From an uncultured Burkholderiaceae bacterium (GTDB taxonomy: Bacteria; Pseudomonadota; Gammaproteobacteria; Burkholderiales; Burkholderiaceae_F), in assembly GCA_937936215.1 (NCBI GenBank), contig CALGWX010000173.1, positions 1-7,448 on the forward strand: a stretch of 7,448 nt of DNA, read 5' to 3'. Under the pieces are notes generated by a model. That model was given only the letters and a program-made list of their open reading frames with translations. It was not told the origin of the DNA and did no database searches. The first letter of the stretch is position 1. Every line of letters begins with the position of its first letter. Positions 5,912-7,448 of the stretch are shown piece after piece. A program made the translations under genes and the position numbers.

Positions 5912-6016
5912 GGCGGGGTGGGGGTCGGGCGTGGAAGGATTTCAGCGCGGCGATCGGTGCGAGCCGGCGGAACTCGTTTACCTACAATGCGCCGCATTCT
6001 AGTCCCCGCCCCCGCC
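5912..6016. promoter_or_regulatory. Divergent ilvD/lgt promoter region with mirrored C-rich pre-start arms
   Basis: Rightward -10 TACAAT (5983-5988, 5 of 6) would start lgt transcription near 5995. Leftward -10 TAGAAT (5996-6001, 4 of 6) would start ilvD near 5989. Neither has a recognisable -35 at 15-19 nt. The two candidate start points overlap, so the two polymerases would compete. The arms at 5912-5926 and 6002-6016 form an imperfect inverted repeat (12 of 15 identical), and each arm directly abuts a start codon. There is no Shine-Dalgarno on either side. The promoter assignments are inference; the repeat is seen directly. Confidence 0.45.
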
Positions 6017-6847
6017 ATGCTCGTCCATCCGCAGTTCGATCCGGTGGCCTTCTCGTTCGGGCCGGTGGCGGTGCGCTGGTACGGGCTGATGTATCTGGTC
6101 GGCTTCGTCCAGTTCTGGTGGCTCGGCCGCCTGCGCGCCCGTGAGGCCTGGCGCGGCATGAGCAGCCGCGACGTCGAGGACCTGCTCTTCTACGGCGTGC
6201 TCGGCGTGATCATCGGCGGCCGCCTCGGCTACGTGCTGTTCTACAAGCCCGGCTACTACCTCGCGCACCCGCTCGAGGTGTTCATGCTGTGGAAGGGCGG
6301 CATGGCCTCGCACGGCGGCATCATCGGCGTGATCGTGGTGATCTGGCTGTTCGCGCGCCGGCGCGGCAAGCCGTTCCTGCGCGTGGCCGACTTCGTCGTG
6401 CCGCTGATTCCGCTGGGGCTCGCCGCCGGCCGCATCGGCAACTTCATCAACGGCGAACTGTGGGGGCGGCCCGCCGACCCGGCGGTGTGGCCGTGGGCGA
6501 TGGTCTTTCCGCAGGCCGGTGACGGCATCCCGCGCCACCCCTCGCAGCTTTACCAGTTCGCGCTCGAGGGGCTGCTGCTGTTCGCGCTGCTGTGGTGGTA
6601 CTCGCGCAGGCCGCGGCCGGCCGGCTGCGTCGGCGCCGCGTTTCTGGCCGGCTACGGCCTGCTGCGATTCATCGCCGAATTCGCGCGTGAGCCCGACGAC
6701 TTCCTCGGCCTGCTGGCGTTGCGGCTGTCGATGGGACAGTGGCTGTCGCTGCCGATGATCGTTGCCGGGGTGGCGCTGTTCGCCTACTTTCGCGTCCAGG
6801 CCGCGACGGGCGGGCCCGCCGTCGCGGCGGGGCGCGGGCGGCGCTGA
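6017..6847 (+). CDS. lgt: Phosphatidylglycerol-prolipoprotein diacylglyceryl transferase Lgt
   Basis: Integral inner-membrane enzyme that moves diacylglycerol from phosphatidylglycerol to the lipobox Cys of prolipoproteins, the first step of lipoprotein maturation. It is 276 aa with several hydrophobic helices. Key E. coli residues are all present by motif: RWYGLMY with Tyr26; SHGGIIG with His99 (E. coli His103); the signature GRIGNFINGELWGR (138-151) with Arg139 (E. coli Arg143); and YGLLRFIAEFAREPDD with Arg217 and Arg224 (E. coli Arg239 and Arg246). ATG 6017 fits the family N terminus (MLVHPQFDP). The in-frame ATG at 5987 overlaps the putative -10, so it is unlikely to be in the mRNA. No Shine-Dalgarno precedes ATG 6017. 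The last 15 or so residues are an Ala/Gly/Arg-rich tail. A crotonase gene follows 35 bp downstream on the same strand. It is essential in most proteobacteria (family knowledge). Confidence 0.97.
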   Translation: MLVHPQFDPVAFSFGPVAVRWYGLMYLVGFVQFWWLGRLRAREAWRGMSSRDVEDLLFYGVLGVIIGGRLGYVLFYKPGYYLAHPLEVFMLWKGGMASHGGIIGVIVVIWLFARRRGKPFLRVADFVVPLIPLGLAAGRIGNFINGELWGRPADPAVWPWAMVFPQAGDGIPRHPSQLYQFALEGLLLFALLWWYSRRPRPAGCVGAAFLAGYGLLRFIAEFAREPDDFLGLLALRLSMGQWLSLPMIVAGVALFAYFRVQAATGGPAVAAGRGRR

Positions 6848-6882
6848 CGCGGGCGGCGAGCCGGCGCGGAGGACATCGAGCC

Positions 6883-7448
6883 ATGGCAGGGACCATCCAC
6901 TACGTTGCCGACGCCGGCGTGGCCACGGTCACGCTGGAGTCGGCGCACAAGCTGAACGCGGTCAGCGTCGCGATGTGGGACGAGTTGCGGCGGCTGTTCG
7001 AGTCGCTGCAGGCGGACGACGCGCTGCGCTGTGTGGTGATCCGCGGCGCTGGCGGGCACTTCGCCGCCGGCGCCGACCTCGACGAGTTCGGCGAGGTGCA
7101 CCGCGACCGCGCCAGCGGCCGCCGCTTCCATCTCGAGACGGTGGTCCCCGCGCTGGCGGCGATCCGCGACGCGGCCATGCCGGTGGTGGCGGCGATCGAG
7201 GGCATCTGCGCCGGTGGTGGTCTGCAGATCGCGCTCGCCTGCGACGTGCGGCTGGCCGCCGACAACGCCCGCTTCGGCCTGCCGGTGGGCCGCCTCGGCC
7301 TGCCGGTCGTGCTGCCGGAGCTGCGCCTGCTGCTGGAGCGCCTGGGGCAGACCGTCACGGCCGAACTGCTGCTGACCGGCCGCCTGCTCGACGCGCACGA
7401 GGCGGCCACTCGGGGCGTGGTGTCGCGCACGGTGCCGGCCGCCGAGTT
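6883..7448 (+). CDS. Enoyl-CoA hydratase/isomerase (crotonase) family protein, partial
   Basis: 188 residues are visible and the frame is open at the window edge; crotonases usually run to about 260, so roughly 70 are missing. ATG 6883 has GGAGG (6868-6872) 10 nt upstream, the clearest ribosome site on the plus strand. The fold markers are present: HKLNAVS (22-28), the first oxyanion-hole loop HFAAGADLDEF (59-69), the second oxyanion loop EGICAGGG (106-113), ACDVRLAADNARFG (119-132), and GRLLDAHEAATRGVVSRTV (166-184). These mark a CoA-thioester-binding crotonase. By alignment, the two Glu that act in classical hydratases (Glu144 and Glu164 of rat mitochondrial ECH) are replaced by Gln115 and Val135, so hydratase activity is doubtful. 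The stretch PVGRLGLPVVLPEL (134-147) recalls a crotonase subgroup with PINRLG at this point. The substrate is unknown. It may be co-transcribed with lgt. Confidence 0.88.
   Translation, partial: MAGTIHYVADAGVATVTLESAHKLNAVSVAMWDELRRLFESLQADDALRCVVIRGAGGHFAAGADLDEFGEVHRDRASGRRFHLETVVPALAAIRDAAMPVVAAIEGICAGGGLQIALACDVRLAADNARFGLPVGRLGLPVVLPELRLLLERLGQTVTAELLLTGRLLDAHEAATRGVVSRTVPAAE

Noticed and set aside
5912..5932. G-quadruplex on the plus strand before ilvD
   Set aside because: Only three runs of three or more G occur close together and the next run is GG, so the four-run rule is not met.
5912..6001. ilv-type attenuator or leader peptide upstream of ilvD
   Set aside because: No start codon followed by Ile/Leu/Val-rich codons and no terminator hairpin with a T tract was found in the leader.
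5402..6016. N-terminal extension of the lgt frame back to 5402
   Set aside because: The extension is antisense to ilvD and rich in Val/Asp/His/Gly. Lgt homology begins at MLVHPQFDP, and the intergenic promoter lies in between.
1..7448. Mobile element, CRISPR array, tRNA/rRNA, toxin-antitoxin or defence system
   Set aside because: No transposase, direct-repeat array, cloverleaf-like segment or defence domain was seen on either strand; gene content and base composition look uniform and core-genomic.

Overview
The window is GC-rich chromosomal DNA that looks betaproteobacterial (Rhodocyclales/Burkholderiales-like; inferred from gene content and protein style, with no database search). Pointers are a PutA without the N-terminal DNA-binding domain, a small Trp-rich membrane protein of a kind I associate with betaproteobacteria, a c551/c552-type cytochrome, a 'CGKKEE'-type lipoprotein amino-acid-binding protein, and a divergent ilvD/lgt pair. 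No insertion sequence, phage gene, CRISPR array, tRNA or rRNA was seen. It reads as core-genome housekeeping sequence, and I found no convincing new multi-gene system.

Layout. Positions 1-1649 (minus) hold the N-terminal half of putA, cut by the window edge within the linker after the proline dehydrogenase domain. Positions 1650-1793 hold a leftward terminator and a possible putA -10. Positions 1794-2984 (minus) encode a branched-chain-amino-acid-type periplasmic binding lipoprotein, with a good sigma70-like promoter at 3078-3105 and short palindromes in its leader. Positions 3171-3232 contain two adjacent perfect hairpins downstream of a small cytochrome c gene (3250-3558, minus). A 155-bp divergent gap separates this from a small Trp-rich membrane protein (3714-3956, plus). 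Positions 3957-4216 have no recognised gene but include structured DNA and an in-frame open stretch. ilvD lies at 4217-5911 (minus). A 105-bp divergent gap with mirrored C-rich pre-start sequences precedes lgt (6017-6847, plus). A crotonase-family gene starts at 6883 (plus) and runs off the right edge.

How they fit together. Three genes concern amino acids: putA (proline catabolism), the binding lipoprotein (uptake or sensing) and ilvD (Ile/Val/Leu and pantothenate synthesis). Lgt is the enzyme that would lipidate the binding protein's Cys21. The cytochrome is a periplasmic electron carrier. Each leftward unit has its own terminator or promoter signals, so this is a row of small transcription units rather than one operon; only lgt and the crotonase (35 bp apart) look like a possible pair.

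The points most worth checking are the crotonase, which lacks both glutamates used by classical enoyl-CoA hydratases; the near-identical C-rich sequence in place of a Shine-Dalgarno before both ilvD and lgt; and the open frame and hairpins after the Trp-rich protein gene.
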